This document shows, one piece after another, positions 26,593 through 34,801 of a DNA stretch of 64,000 bases. The stretch is from Leptospira ainazelensis (lineage in GTDB: Bacteria > Spirochaetota > Leptospiria > Leptospirales > Leptospiraceae): the NCBI RefSeq assembly GCF_016918785.1, contig NZ_JAFFPT010000087.1, forward strand, positions 1 to 64,000, read 5' to 3'. Made by a program: the position numbers and the translations under genes. The notes below the pieces were generated by a model. It searched no databases. It saw nothing but the letters and a program-made list of their open reading frames with translations, and was not told where the DNA came from. Within the stretch, counting starts at the first letter, position 1. Each line of letters opens with the position of its first letter.

Positions 26593-26808
26593 ATGGAGCA
26601 AATCTGTCTGGAGAACGAAGCTGGCAGAAAATTGGCGTTATACGCCTATCTCAAAATGAAAGATGTCGCCGATTATTGGAAAAAAGTAGCAGAAGACAGG
26701 AAATCCGACGCTGAATTCGGGAGGAGTATAAAGAACTGGATAACTGCGTTTTTGGTCGGCGGAGCGATTTCGTTATTTGTGGGAATTTTTCTTTATGTTT
26801 TGGATTAG
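26593..26808 (+). CDS. C-terminally anchored lysis-region protein (second part of a split gene)
   Basis: A 71-residue frame with ATG at 26593, charged and helical (LKMKDVADYWKKVAEDRK), ending in one membrane helix (WITAFLVGGAISLFVGIFLYVL). It lies in the same frame as the preceding signal-peptide piece, and coding sense extends back nine codons to that TAA (26563). It is probably the remainder of that gene. No Shine-Dalgarno is clear for the ATG. Role unknown; the lysis location suggests an envelope-disruption partner. Confidence 0.5.
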   Translation: MEQICLENEAGRKLALYAYLKMKDVADYWKKVAEDRKSDAEFGRSIKNWITAFLVGGAISLFVGIFLYVLD

Positions 26809-26928
26809 ACTCTAAATTATATCCAATTAAATTGCTCGAAAAAATATATACTCGACAAGGAATATTCTTTATTCTTGATTTTTTCATATCAACTTGGAAT
26901 TTAGAATAACAGAAGAGACTAATATTGT

Positions 26929-28683
26929 ATGAGTAAATCAAGAATAGAAATGGATGGCATTGCCCGTTTTAAATCGTTTATCTTAAAAAGTAAAATTTTA
27001 ATCCCTGATGCAAATGAAAATGATAAATCTCCGTCTTGGGACGGAGGCATATTAGTATATAATCGTCCAGATCATAATGACAAAAAAGAATTTTTACTTG
27101 GAAGAATCCCGATACAGATAAAATCAAAGGAAGATAGACCTCCATTAAAAGAATCATATTCTTTGGATAAATTAGATGCTATCAATTATCTCAATGATGG
27201 TGGAATAATTTTTATAAGACCCATATTCGATGATTCTTCGGTTAAATTCTTCGGCAAGATTTTGCTCCCTCTAACGATTAAGAATTATTTATTAAGCACA
27301 AAAAGAAAAAGTAAAACAATCAGAATAAGATTAAAAGAATATAGTAACATAGAAGATTTTATTAATGAATGTATATTTTTTCTCGAACATCAACCGCTAC
27401 AAAGAAATCAAAATAATCATATTACTATCGATAAAGTTGATTTAACACAAGGAACGCTTTTTACTAAATTTTTAAAAAAGGATAATATTTATAAATCTGC
27501 CCTGTCAGACGATAGTTATTTATATTTTAAATTGAAGGACACAGATATTACAGTTCCCGTTGAAGCTACTCTATCAGAAATCGGAGTTGATAAGGAAGTA
27601 GAGATAAAAATTAACGAAATAGTCTATTTCCATAACGCATTCCTTGGAGAAAAAAATAACGGAATCCGTACAATTCGTTTAAATAAAAGACTCTTTATTG
27701 AGTTCGATGCAAAGAATATTAAGATACATTTTTCATGGAAACCGGATAGTGATTTTGTTGAAACGCTGAATGCTTTGCGTTTTCTACGTGATTTAGAAAA
27801 TTCGAATTCTTTCGTATTAGGTAATCTTCCTTTTACATTCGAATCTTATAAAGCTTCGGAAACGATTTTAGATCAAGTTATTCTATATGAAGACACTTAT
27901 AACGCTTTTTCCTACTTAAATCTTGATACGACCGGGATTATTATTCAAGACCTTGAGAATAGCTACCAAGAAATAGAGGAAATTATATATATCGTTAATC
28001 AAAGGATGAAAGTCCAGATTGATAATTGCGAAAAGGGATTTAATAAAGTTTATAAAATTTCCTCTAAAGTTTTGATTTTAATATTTTTACCAATGGTTGA
28101 TGGCGATTATGCCGTATATAATTTTACGGACGAGATCGGCCTTGGTGAACAGTATATGTGTTCTCCGCGTGGATCGAATTCAAGGGTTGAATGTAGTAAA
28201 TATTTGATCTTAGATAGACAAGAATTAATTCCTATAATCTTGAATCATTGCGATGTTGCAATCTCAGACATCGAAGAAAAATACGATGAAAAATTGAGAT
28301 TAGAATATACTTTTCTAATGCTGTCTTGCATTCTATATTTCGACACATCAAAAGATGCACGCATTTTATCTTTCGCCGATCGGCTCAATCAGATAATAAT
28401 AGAAAACGCCGAAGATGATAGCTATGGCACCCCCTTCATAATCAATAAATACCAAATAATTTTCCGCACTCGTAACTTGAGTGCGGAAGAAGCGGAAGAG
28501 GTAATTAAAGTAAAAGAAGCTTTTAAAGATCAGATCCCAACGTGTTTGTGTGCAAATATTCTTCTAAAAAATATTTATGAATCTGATTCACTGTATATGA
28601 AATTAACGGAAGCGGAAAGAATCGAATTTGATCGCTGGCCAATAATGAATCTTTACAAGAGCTTTAAAAATGAAATAATATAG
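26929..28683 (+). CDS. DUF4365-like PD-(D/E)XK protein, probable defence cargo
   Basis: A 584-residue A/T-rich gene just after the phage lysis genes. The N-terminal 150 residues fit the DUF4365/restriction-endonuclease fold: SWDGGILVY (Asp38) and, 25 residues on, GRIPIQIKSKE (Gln63, Lys65), the expected D ... Q-x-K core. The remaining 430 residues are unassigned and helical towards the end (LEYTFLMLSCILYF, SAEEAEEVIKVKEAF). Codon use differs from the phage genes. It could be an effector of an anti-phage system; function unproven. Confidence 0.55.
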   Translation: MSKSRIEMDGIARFKSFILKSKILIPDANENDKSPSWDGGILVYNRPDHNDKKEFLLGRIPIQIKSKEDRPPLKESYSLDKLDAINYLNDGGIIFIRPIFDDSSVKFFGKILLPLTIKNYLLSTKRKSKTIRIRLKEYSNIEDFINECIFFLEHQPLQRNQNNHITIDKVDLTQGTLFTKFLKKDNIYKSALSDDSYLYFKLKDTDITVPVEATLSEIGVDKEVEIKINEIVYFHNAFLGEKNNGIRTIRLNKRLFIEFDAKNIKIHFSWKPDSDFVETLNALRFLRDLENSNSFVLGNLPFTFESYKASETILDQVILYEDTYNAFSYLNLDTTGIIIQDLENSYQEIEEIIYIVNQRMKVQIDNCEKGFNKVYKISSKVLILIFLPMVDGDYAVYNFTDEIGLGEQYMCSPRGSNSRVECSKYLILDRQELIPIILNHCDVAISDIEEKYDEKLRLEYTFLMLSCILYFDTSKDARILSFADRLNQIIIENAEDDSYGTPFIINKYQIIFRTRNLSAEEAEEVIKVKEAFKDQIPTCLCANILLKNIYESDSLYMKLTEAERIEFDRWPIMNLYKSFKNEII

Positions 28684-28775
28684 ATTCTTATTTCTCCTGG
28701 ATAACGATATATTCATTCGATGTCATAATCGTCTTTTTTAGCAATAAATCTTAGTTTATACTTTTGTAAATTAAC

Positions 28776-29145
28776 TCATTCTATAAAAAGAAAAATTTCA
28801 GCTGGCTTTTTAAAGATTCGTGAAAGTTGTTTAGCCAATTCTTTTGGAATTGGCCTTTTGCCTAATTCTATAGCCGTAAGATTTTGTCTCGGGATACCAC
28901 CTAATCTTACCCCAAGTTCCGAAAGACTAAATCCAGCCTTTTTTCTATAATATTTCATTCTTGATGCTGGTTTAAGGAACTCTTTATTCTCTTTGAAAAA
29001 TTCCGTATCTTTCCAGGGAATTGATTCTTCAGACTTTTCAATACGAAGTTTCTTACCAAATTCCTTTTTGAGAGCTTTCAGAAGGGTAGAAGAATTTCTC
29101 CTTTAATTGTAGTTCAGTATGGGGAGTTTTCACGACTGCCGGCAT
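28776..29145 (-). pseudogene. Frameshifted XRE-type antitoxin
   Basis: The intact 60-residue frame at 28776-28958 is only the C-terminal HTH (SLSELGVRLGGIPRQNLTAIE with KRPIPKELAKQLSRIF). The same frame is coding-like back to a stop at 29103 (LLKALKKEFGKKLRIEKS). A good ATG at 29145 opens in another frame with MPAVVKTPHTELQLK, a typical beginning for this antitoxin group. Joining them needs one base removed near 29100; the length, 370 bases, is 123 codons plus one. So the gene is frameshifted, by mutation or a sequencing error. Confidence 0.65.
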
Positions 29146-29177
29146 AATATACCTCAATTAATGATGAAACCCATTAT

Positions 29178-29729
29178 CTAAGTCATTCTTAATAACGTTT
29201 CGAACTCTTCAAATGCGTCCTTTCCCAAAGCACCTTCATTAAGACACCATTCTTTGACCATTCTCATCTCAAAACGTTGGCTCCTTGCTACTAAAAGAGC
29301 CTGATCGAGACATTCTCGTGCATTGAAATGTATGTAAGAAGAGAGCCTGTCCTTTATACAATCAGTTGGTGAAAATATTTTTAAAATTTTACCTTCAATT
29401 TCTTTTTCATCTGGGATGATCTTATAATCGTCACCAATTGAAACAGGGGCGGAAAGAAATTCAATAAAAAGGTGATTGCATTTTGGGTGAACATAATGAC
29501 GAGTTATTTTATAAAACCCTAATTCTTCCATTACTGATTTTATTTCTGACGCTTTGGATATAAGCGGTTCAACTAAGTCTATATCTCCTGAACGATATGC
29601 ACCTCTTGAATAAATCGCGACAACTGCACCACCTACCAGAACAGACTGAATACCTTTGTTAGCTAAATGCCATCCCACAAATTTCCAAAGTTCTTCTTCA
29701 TCTACGTTAGCCCAATCCGGTTCATCCAT
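29178..29729 (-). CDS. Nucleotidyltransferase-fold protein
   Basis: A 183-residue protein with the polymerase-beta-type nucleotidyltransferase core: VGGAVVAIYSRGAYRSGDID, where Gly33-Gly34 and Asp49-x-Asp51 are the motif residues. A helical C-terminus follows (FNARECLDQALLVARSQRFEM). It overlaps the upstream winged-helix gene by eight bases, so the two are co-translated. Such pairs occur as AbiE-like or nucleotidyltransferase toxin modules with a DNA-binding partner. Substrate and toxicity are unknown. Confidence 0.7.
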   Translation of the reverse strand: MDEPDWANVDEEELWKFVGWHLANKGIQSVLVGGAVVAIYSRGAYRSGDIDLVEPLISKASEIKSVMEELGFYKITRHYVHPKCNHLFIEFLSAPVSIGDDYKIIPDEKEIEGKILKIFSPTDCIKDRLSSYIHFNARECLDQALLVARSQRFEMRMVKEWCLNEGALGKDAFEEFETLLRMT

Positions 29730-30060
29730 AAACAGGTTTTCCTTTTTGTCTCGGCCTTCTCCTTGTTACAAAAATTAATTCTTTTTCTTCGATAGATAAA
29801 GAATTATAGAAAATAGCCAGGATATCCTTAATCGGTTTGACGAAAGGGGATTTTGGATTGAATGCAAAAACTCTAGATTTACCAACGTTCCTTGCGACGA
29901 TAATTCCAGTTTTCTCAAATCGCTCAAGTTGGAGTCTAATTGGCGTAACTGCCGATCCGTAATCAGCAGCGATCGCTGATGAGTGAATTTCATTATAATG
30001 ATAGAGATGCAATAAAACTCTTGAGGCTGTCCTATTTCCAAAAATTCCGTCGAGGATCAT
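29722..30060 (-). CDS. Winged-helix regulator paired with the nucleotidyltransferase
   Basis: A 112-residue protein with a winged-helix DNA-binding domain: TASRVLLHLYHYNEIHSSAIAAD, then TPIRLQLERFEKTGIIVARNVGKSRV, the recognition helix and wing. The C-terminal part is a helix. It starts the operon 30060-28776 and probably represses it; a perfect palindrome lies 46 bases upstream. An antitoxin role for the nucleotidyltransferase is plausible by analogy with similar pairs. Confidence 0.65.
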   Translation of the reverse strand: MILDGIFGNRTASRVLLHLYHYNEIHSSAIAADYGSAVTPIRLQLERFEKTGIIVARNVGKSRVFAFNPKSPFVKPIKDILAIFYNSLSIEEKELIFVTRRRPRQKGKPVYG

Positions 30061-30105
30061 TCTTAAAGCATCATATATTCTCTTTTCCTTATCAACTATA
30101 TTTTA

Positions 30106-30117
30106 GTCTATATAGAC
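30106..30117. promoter_or_regulatory. Palindrome GTCTATATAGAC upstream of the winged-helix operon
   Basis: A perfect 12-base palindrome 46 bases before the start of the minus-strand winged-helix gene. On that strand a TTGACT lies just upstream, so the site would overlap the promoter, as an autoregulatory operator would. Binding is inference. Confidence 0.45.
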
Positions 30118-30236
30118 CAATTTTTAGTCAATACAGAAAGCGGTTTGATTCTCCATATTACACGGAATCCAGATCAGCAATAGGGGGTCTGGAGGAATAT
30201 TACACAAATTAATTATACTTTACAAAAATTTGCTTA

Positions 30237-30264
30237 ACTTCCGATAATGTAAATTCTGTCGCAT
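30237..30264 (+). repeat. dif-like direct repeat, copy 1
   Basis: The 28 bases begin ACTTCCGATAAT and continue GTAAATTCTGTC. The left half matches the XerC side of bacterial dif sites (ACTTCC-x-A-x-AA); the right half has TT-x-TGT like the XerD side. A near-copy lies at 32921-32948 in the same orientation. Could instead be a dispersed intergenic repeat. Confidence 0.4.
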
Positions 30265-30331
30265 CCGAATTATGTCTCATTTGTATGTTCTGGCACATCG
30301 GTAACACAGTATAATAGAGGTATGAGGCCAA

Positions 30332-30958
30332 TTACGGATATGAATAAAATTTATTATTAAATTCTTTTATAAACTGGTGATAAGCCGTTTTGTTTGGGAA
30401 AAACAAATACACACTAATTGGATTTCCAATCACCAAATCTAAGAACGCTTCAAATTTAAATTCAACATTTGCTCCATACCATATTTTATAATTAGAAAAA
30501 TAATCACCTAAAGAATCGTGTGCATAAAATAAATTTAATTTATCGTTATAATCAAAAATAACTATGCTATGGCCGCTACCGTTCCGAAGCCTTATCGAAG
30601 TTCGAAACGGTATTCCAAATCGAATTATTCTTTTGCAGTCTTCTATCGTAAATTCATAAGACCAGTATGAAATACATCCGGTAGAGAAATGAAAACTGAC
30701 CATGCCAAATTCGCTAGCCATAGGTGCATAACCATGTTCCAGATATTTTTCAATCCAATAGAATTCTTTATATTTCTTAATTAGTTTTTTGAAGATAAAA
30801 TCTTGATTTTCGTAAGAGTATTCGTATTGTTTCGCTATGAATTCTTTATTTTTTCTTTTTATAAATTTATTACCGATATAAATCCAAAAATTACTACTTA
30901 CGTAAGAAAAAAGCGCATATATCCACCAAAGGAACGACCGATACTTTGGATAATTCAT
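30332..30958 (-). CDS. C39-peptidase-like protein with N-terminal membrane segment
   Basis: A 208-residue protein with an N-terminal hydrophobic stretch (SFLWWIYALFSYVSSNFWIY). The second half has GHSIVIFDYNDKLNLFYAHD, which fits the His and Asp part of a C39-like papain-fold peptidase. The usual catalytic-Cys box near the N-terminus is not seen; the only Cys residues are STGCISYW and EDCKRII. So it may be inactive or of another fold. It is coupled by ATGA to the preceding minus-strand gene. Confidence 0.4.
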   Translation of the reverse strand: MNYPKYRSFLWWIYALFSYVSSNFWIYIGNKFIKRKNKEFIAKQYEYSYENQDFIFKKLIKKYKEFYWIEKYLEHGYAPMASEFGMVSFHFSTGCISYWSYEFTIEDCKRIIRFGIPFRTSIRLRNGSGHSIVIFDYNDKLNLFYAHDSLGDYFSNYKIWYGANVEFKFEAFLDLVIGNPISVYLFFPNKTAYHQFIKEFNNKFYSYP

Positions 30959-31308
30959 TCTATTTCAATTTCGATTCCGTCGATTTTTATTTTCCCTTTT
31001 GAAATATTTTCAATAGAAAGCTTTTTCACATTATTATTTTTATCCTTTTTATAATAACTTATCTTGGTATTCTCCCTTTTGCCCTTTTTTGTTAGACTCA
31101 AGACAATTTCTTTAATAATATCGTATGTTATTCCTGATTTAAGCGATTCGACTATAAAGTAAATACCTACTATGAGAATTTCATCGTTTCCGAATACAAT
31201 ATTATCTTCTATTAATTCATAACCTGATATTCCATTTTTTGAGTCCTGATAAAGATATGGATATCTCTCTTGAAATATTTTTAAATTGTTTGTTTCTATT
31301 TTAATCAT
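30955..31308 (-). CDS. Hypothetical partner of the C39-like protein
   Basis: A 117-residue protein: an amphipathic start, a beta-rich middle (NIVFGNDEILIVGIYFIVES) and a Lys/Ile-rich end (GKIKIDGIEIEIE). It overlaps the C39-like gene by four bases, implying a two-gene unit. Not recognised. The very high Lys/Ile/Asn content matches this A/T-rich block rather than the phage. Confidence 0.45.
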   Translation of the reverse strand: MIKIETNNLKIFQERYPYLYQDSKNGISGYELIEDNIVFGNDEILIVGIYFIVESLKSGITYDIIKEIVLSLTKKGKRENTKISYYKKDKNNNVKKLSIENISKGKIKIDGIEIEIE

Positions 31309-31347
31309 AATGTCGTTTTATCTCATAAAAAAGAGGCTCTCCAATTT

Positions 31348-31377
31348 ACGAACCTGAAATGCAAAATTCAGGTTCGT
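31348..31377 (-). terminator. Strong hairpin between SIR2-like gene and downstream pair
   Basis: Perfect 11-base arms ACGAACCTGAA / TTCAGGTTCGT with an 8-base loop. On the minus strand it follows the SIR2-like gene and a T-run (TTTTTT) comes about 15 bases later, so it may end that transcript, though the T-run is not adjacent. Confidence 0.5.
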
Positions 31378-31472
31378 TGATAGAATGAGAATTATTATGA
31401 CTACTTATTATTAACGTTTTGCTATGCTCCGCGTTCGCGAAACTTTACAAAGTTATACAAATAGTAGCCCTA

Positions 31473-32705
31473 TTAAGTTAATTGGGATAAGATCTTATCT
31501 CCGTTTTGTAGTGCCGATAAAAATCCATTATGCCAGATAGAAACGTGTCTTGGGTTTGAATCATTTTTGTAGATTTCAAATTTATTCTCCTTTTTTAATT
31601 CTTGAATATCAGCGGGATGATTATAATTATCGAAACTAAAATTATGGCCATTTAATTTCAGACAGCTACAAACTCCTCCCGCCCAAGAGTCGTTTCTAAA
31701 ATGCATCGAATTTTGATTTTTGCTACTAAAATCTATCAAAACGATTTTTTGATTTACGTTTGGATCAAGCCTACTTATAGAAAAGTTTAAATGATGATCA
31801 TTAAAACCGTAACCGATAAACAATATCGAATCCGCCATCCTCGGAAAATTAAATGATTTATTATAATACGTAAAAAAAGGGTCTCGAAGCATTTGATTCA
31901 ATTTGAAATATCCGGAGATTATCGATGAAGTCGGAAGACTAATCCCTTCTGAAGTTTTTATTTCATTTCGACCCGAAGCGTTTTGTGAAAAAGAAGCTTT
32001 TAAATTATTTTCCCAACTTATCGAGTGCATGCTTCCTTCATTCATTTTCATATCAAAATGAACGGATCCATGAAGTTGAATTAAATAATTCCACTTCCCA
32101 GAATCGATAAAATAATCTTTATCGAACGCACCTGAATATTTATTAAATCCAACATCGAGCGATGGATCTGCTTGTAAGAATATATTATCGTAATTCAAAG
32201 AGATAATTGCAATTTCAAACTGATCTTTTAACTTTTCGATAAATTTTTTTAATAATGAAAGTTCGGGTTGCTTATTGTTATTTAGATCAATACATTGCTC
32301 TCGAAAATGATTTAATAGTTCGTCGATTAGACTAACGTATAGATCCCTAAAAGTCGATTGATCCGGGGCTATATATTTATTATACCGGTTAACTTTCGGA
32401 AAATTAATCGGATTTAAAAAGGCTTTCAACGAATTATTCGACAAAGGATTCAAATGAGATGACAAAGAAAAAATAACATAAAGCAACTCTTCAAAATTAA
32501 CATAATTGTTATTATTTTGATTTTTATAATATTCTGATAGCCTTTCTTTGAGAAATGAATATAGGCTATCTACTTGATTGTCCAATGCAAACTTACCTAA
32601 AGCCCACTTTTCAAATAGTGTATCCACCGCTGACACTGAAGGCATTCCAAATTCAATGGATGCTCCAGCTCCAACGACAATCAGTAATTTTTTTTTCATA
32701 GCCAT
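31473..32705 (-). CDS. SIR2-like NADase-fold protein (probable defence effector)
   Basis: A 410-residue protein with a SIR2-like fold. VVGAGASIEFGMPS (residues 10-23) is the NAD-binding loop, SLNYDN (169-174) the second conserved strand, LHGS (211-214) carries the expected catalytic His212, and GYGFNDHH lies near residue 300. Such SIR2-like proteins in accessory blocks usually deplete NAD on phage infection. No Argonaute, HerA or TPR partner is adjacent, so it may act alone or with the neighbours. ATG at 32705 or two codons later. Confidence 0.75.
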   Translation of the reverse strand: MAMKKKLLIVVGAGASIEFGMPSVSAVDTLFEKWALGKFALDNQVDSLYSFLKERLSEYYKNQNNNNYVNFEELLYVIFSLSSHLNPLSNNSLKAFLNPINFPKVNRYNKYIAPDQSTFRDLYVSLIDELLNHFREQCIDLNNNKQPELSLLKKFIEKLKDQFEIAIISLNYDNIFLQADPSLDVGFNKYSGAFDKDYFIDSGKWNYLIQLHGSVHFDMKMNEGSMHSISWENNLKASFSQNASGRNEIKTSEGISLPTSSIISGYFKLNQMLRDPFFTYYNKSFNFPRMADSILFIGYGFNDHHLNFSISRLDPNVNQKIVLIDFSSKNQNSMHFRNDSWAGGVCSCLKLNGHNFSFDNYNHPADIQELKKENKFEIYKNDSNPRHVSIWHNGFLSALQNGDKILSQLT

Positions 32706-33057
32706 ATAATTTATTCAATAAAAATGATCTTCTAACTGCTTTCTGATTATGAAATTAAATATTATAGTATGAGACATGCGATTATCATCATATTCTAACA
32801 TAAATTAAGCAAAGCGAATTTCAAATCAAGTGCAAAATCGACAAATTATTATGATTTGTTCTTCAACTTCAATGAGCAATCAAACCACTCTTTAGATCGT
32901 AAACTTAAAACCATTTTCCTACTTCCGATAATATGTAATTCTGTCACTCTACTTTCACGACCTTCAAATCCACTCAATAAATTATTTCCAACTTTGATCC
33001 TAAAGTCAATGCAAGGCTTTGAAATATACGGAAGTGATTAAGAAACGCTATCAGCCA
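32706..33057. other. Non-coding A/T-rich gap holding the second dif-like repeat
   Basis: About 350 bases without a supported gene. The only recognisable element is the dif-like 25-base core at 32921-32945. A 61-codon plus-strand frame (32856-33041) crosses it but has no Shine-Dalgarno and no protein-like pattern. The SIR2-like promoter should lie near the right edge of the gene, but no clear -35/-10 pair was found. Confidence 0.5.
32921..32948 (+). repeat. dif-like direct repeat, copy 2
   Basis: Starts ACTTCCGATAAT, then ATGTAATTCTGTC; one base longer than copy 1 (30237-30264) in the centre and otherwise the same over both ends. The two copies are direct and about 2.7 kb apart, bracketing the C39-like pair and the SIR2-like gene. 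Confidence 0.4.
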
Positions 33058-33243
33058 CTATTGAGCATACGTGAGATCCAAAAATCGATGAAGCCCGCTC
33101 TCTAAGTGGCCTAAGCCGTCGTTCAATTTGCTTGACACTGGAGCCGGGACTTCCTCGCGCAAATTTTTCAGGTCGCTGATTATCTTCTGCAACTCTTCGA
33201 TTTTCTTTTTTGAATATGTGAGTTCTTCTTCAGTGAGTGCCAT
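33058..33243 (-). CDS. Small coiled-coil protein
   Basis: A 61-residue protein beginning MALTEEELTYSKKKIEEL and continuing as a heptad-like coiled coil to residue about 30, then a Ser/Pro-rich turn and another helix (LGHLESGLHRFLDL). No family is recognised. It lies alone between the SIR2-like block and the ART-like gene. Confidence 0.45.
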   Translation of the reverse strand: MALTEEELTYSKKKIEELQKIISDLKNLREEVPAPVSSKLNDGLGHLESGLHRFLDLTYAQ

Positions 33244-33406
33244 ACCGTTATTTTGAATTTCAATCGAATCTTTGTCAACTTTTCCAGAATTATTTTTGAT
33301 CCTTATTTTTCTTTTCTCGAAAGCGGCAAACAGAAAACATATAGAGGCCGCTATCTCAATTTCTGGTTCTTAAAACATTCATCGATTTTGTAATATCCTT
33401 GATTAT

Positions 33407-34117
33407 TTAAAGGAAACTTTCTCTAGGATGAACTTTTCTGATATTCATACTGGATATATTTGATTTAGAGTGCCCTTGGAGATCTGTTATTATAAAATTA
33501 TTATTTATAGAATTCGCATAGCAACTAATTAGGCATTTCCCTAAACCATACTCAAGATAGAGTGTAAGTCGTGAATATTCAATTATGGCTTCAACAATAA
33601 CTGGATTTCCTATCTTTTTACAGAGTGGGCCAATAATTGGATCTTTCCGATACCAGAAATTTATCGCTTCCCCTCCATAGTATTCAAAAAAACCTTCCGT
33701 CCCTCTACTATTTACTAAATTTCGATTTAAACAAAACCATATCAACCCGTCTCTCCGTCCAGTATCCTGATTACGAAAATCAGTTAATTTATTTTTTATG
33801 TTGTATATTTCCTCATCCGTGTTTTTCAATTCTTGTGATATATTTTCAATAAACTCTAAATGATGGCTCTGCATATTTAAAATTCTTAGGCCATTTTTTA
33901 TGTACGGCTTGCTCGGTATTTCTTTTGTACAATGAAAACCGACTACCCCATTCTTACGCGCATAACTTTCGATTTCTTCAAAAAGCTCAATAATCGGCTT
34001 TTTTCTTTGGATCTGCTCTATTGACGTCCTGTTCTTTAGGAGTTCCATCACATCCGTCGCTTTAAGCTGATCCAGAATTTCTTTTGAGTAAGTATTAGGA
34101 TTATCTAAAATCAGCAT
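33407..34117 (-). CDS. ADP-ribosyltransferase-like protein (tentative)
   Basis: A 236-residue protein with features of an ART-like group of hypothetical proteins: GVVGFHCTKE (His early), IKNGLRIL, DGLIWFCLNRN in the middle and FEYYGGEAINFW with a Glu, then IGNPVIVEAII. The H ... Y ... E order resembles an NAD-binding ART fold, but the match is by eye and could be wrong. The upstream gene, 35 bases away on the same strand, is a membrane protein, so the two may form one unit. Confidence 0.4.
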   Translation of the reverse strand: MLILDNPNTYSKEILDQLKATDVMELLKNRTSIEQIQRKKPIIELFEEIESYARKNGVVGFHCTKEIPSKPYIKNGLRILNMQSHHLEFIENISQELKNTDEEIYNIKNKLTDFRNQDTGRRDGLIWFCLNRNLVNSRGTEGFFEYYGGEAINFWYRKDPIIGPLCKKIGNPVIVEAIIEYSRLTLYLEYGLGKCLISCYANSINNNFIITDLQGHSKSNISSMNIRKVHPRESFL

Positions 34118-34152
34118 AAATTATATTTATCCAAACGCCGGCCTTGAACTTC

Positions 34153-34614
34153 TTATTTTGCCCAAGTAATTAATAATACCAATATTGTCAATATGAGAAC
34201 TAAGTAAAAATAATAAAGCCAGCCATAACTTACGCGCTTTGGCTTTCTCGCAAAATCAGTCCAAACATAATCAAATATAGGCTTATCGCAAATCTTCCAA
34301 TTATGTATTTCTAATAAATTTTGCAATTTTCTTTGAACTACCCTATAAATTTCGTATTGTTTATTCTGACGATACATGACGTAGCCGGTGAGACCTGATG
34401 TAATCAACGCAAGAAGCGTAATAATAATCTTTGGGCAATAAGGAGATTGCGTGAATGTAAACCAATTTTGTCCAATGGCGGTAATTAGTCCGGCGTAGAC
34501 TATGGATATATATACGTTCACCTTTAAGGGCCAATCGCGCGATCTGTTAAGTTCGTCATAATTTGTTTCATATAACAGTTTTATCTCTTCGAACTTCGGG
34601 ACTTTTTTTCTCAT
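34153..34614 (-). CDS. Three-helix membrane protein, possible effector
   Basis: A 153-residue protein with hydrophobic segments near residues 34-48 (YISIVYAGLITAIGQ), 62-82 (KIIITLLALITSGLTGYVMY) and 130-150 (WLYYFYLVLILTILVLLIT). The start MRKKVPKFEEIKLLYETNY is helical and cytosolic-looking. The two-helix hairpin plus C-terminal anchor layout resembles SLATT-like effectors, but no signature confirms this. Starts the operon with the ART-like gene downstream. Confidence 0.45.
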   Translation of the reverse strand: MRKKVPKFEEIKLLYETNYDELNRSRDWPLKVNVYISIVYAGLITAIGQNWFTFTQSPYCPKIIITLLALITSGLTGYVMYRQNKQYEIYRVVQRKLQNLLEIHNWKICDKPIFDYVWTDFARKPKRVSYGWLYYFYLVLILTILVLLITWAK

Positions 34615-34801
34615 TTTATTTTTCTTTTTATTTAACTAGGATTACAGTTATATCTTCTCTACTCGTCTCAATATTTTTGAATTCGACGTTTCATTTTCAA
34701 GAATTATTTACCGACAATCTCAATGGAATTCGTCAGTTTATTTGATTTAGGAATTTATTTTACAGTTTTATTAAAGGATTCTGATATTCTTTTTATCCGT
34801 T

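Noticed and set aside
32856..33041. 61-codon plus-strand frame in the gap before the coiled-coil gene
   Set aside because: No ribosome site, no protein-like pattern, and it crosses the dif-like repeat.
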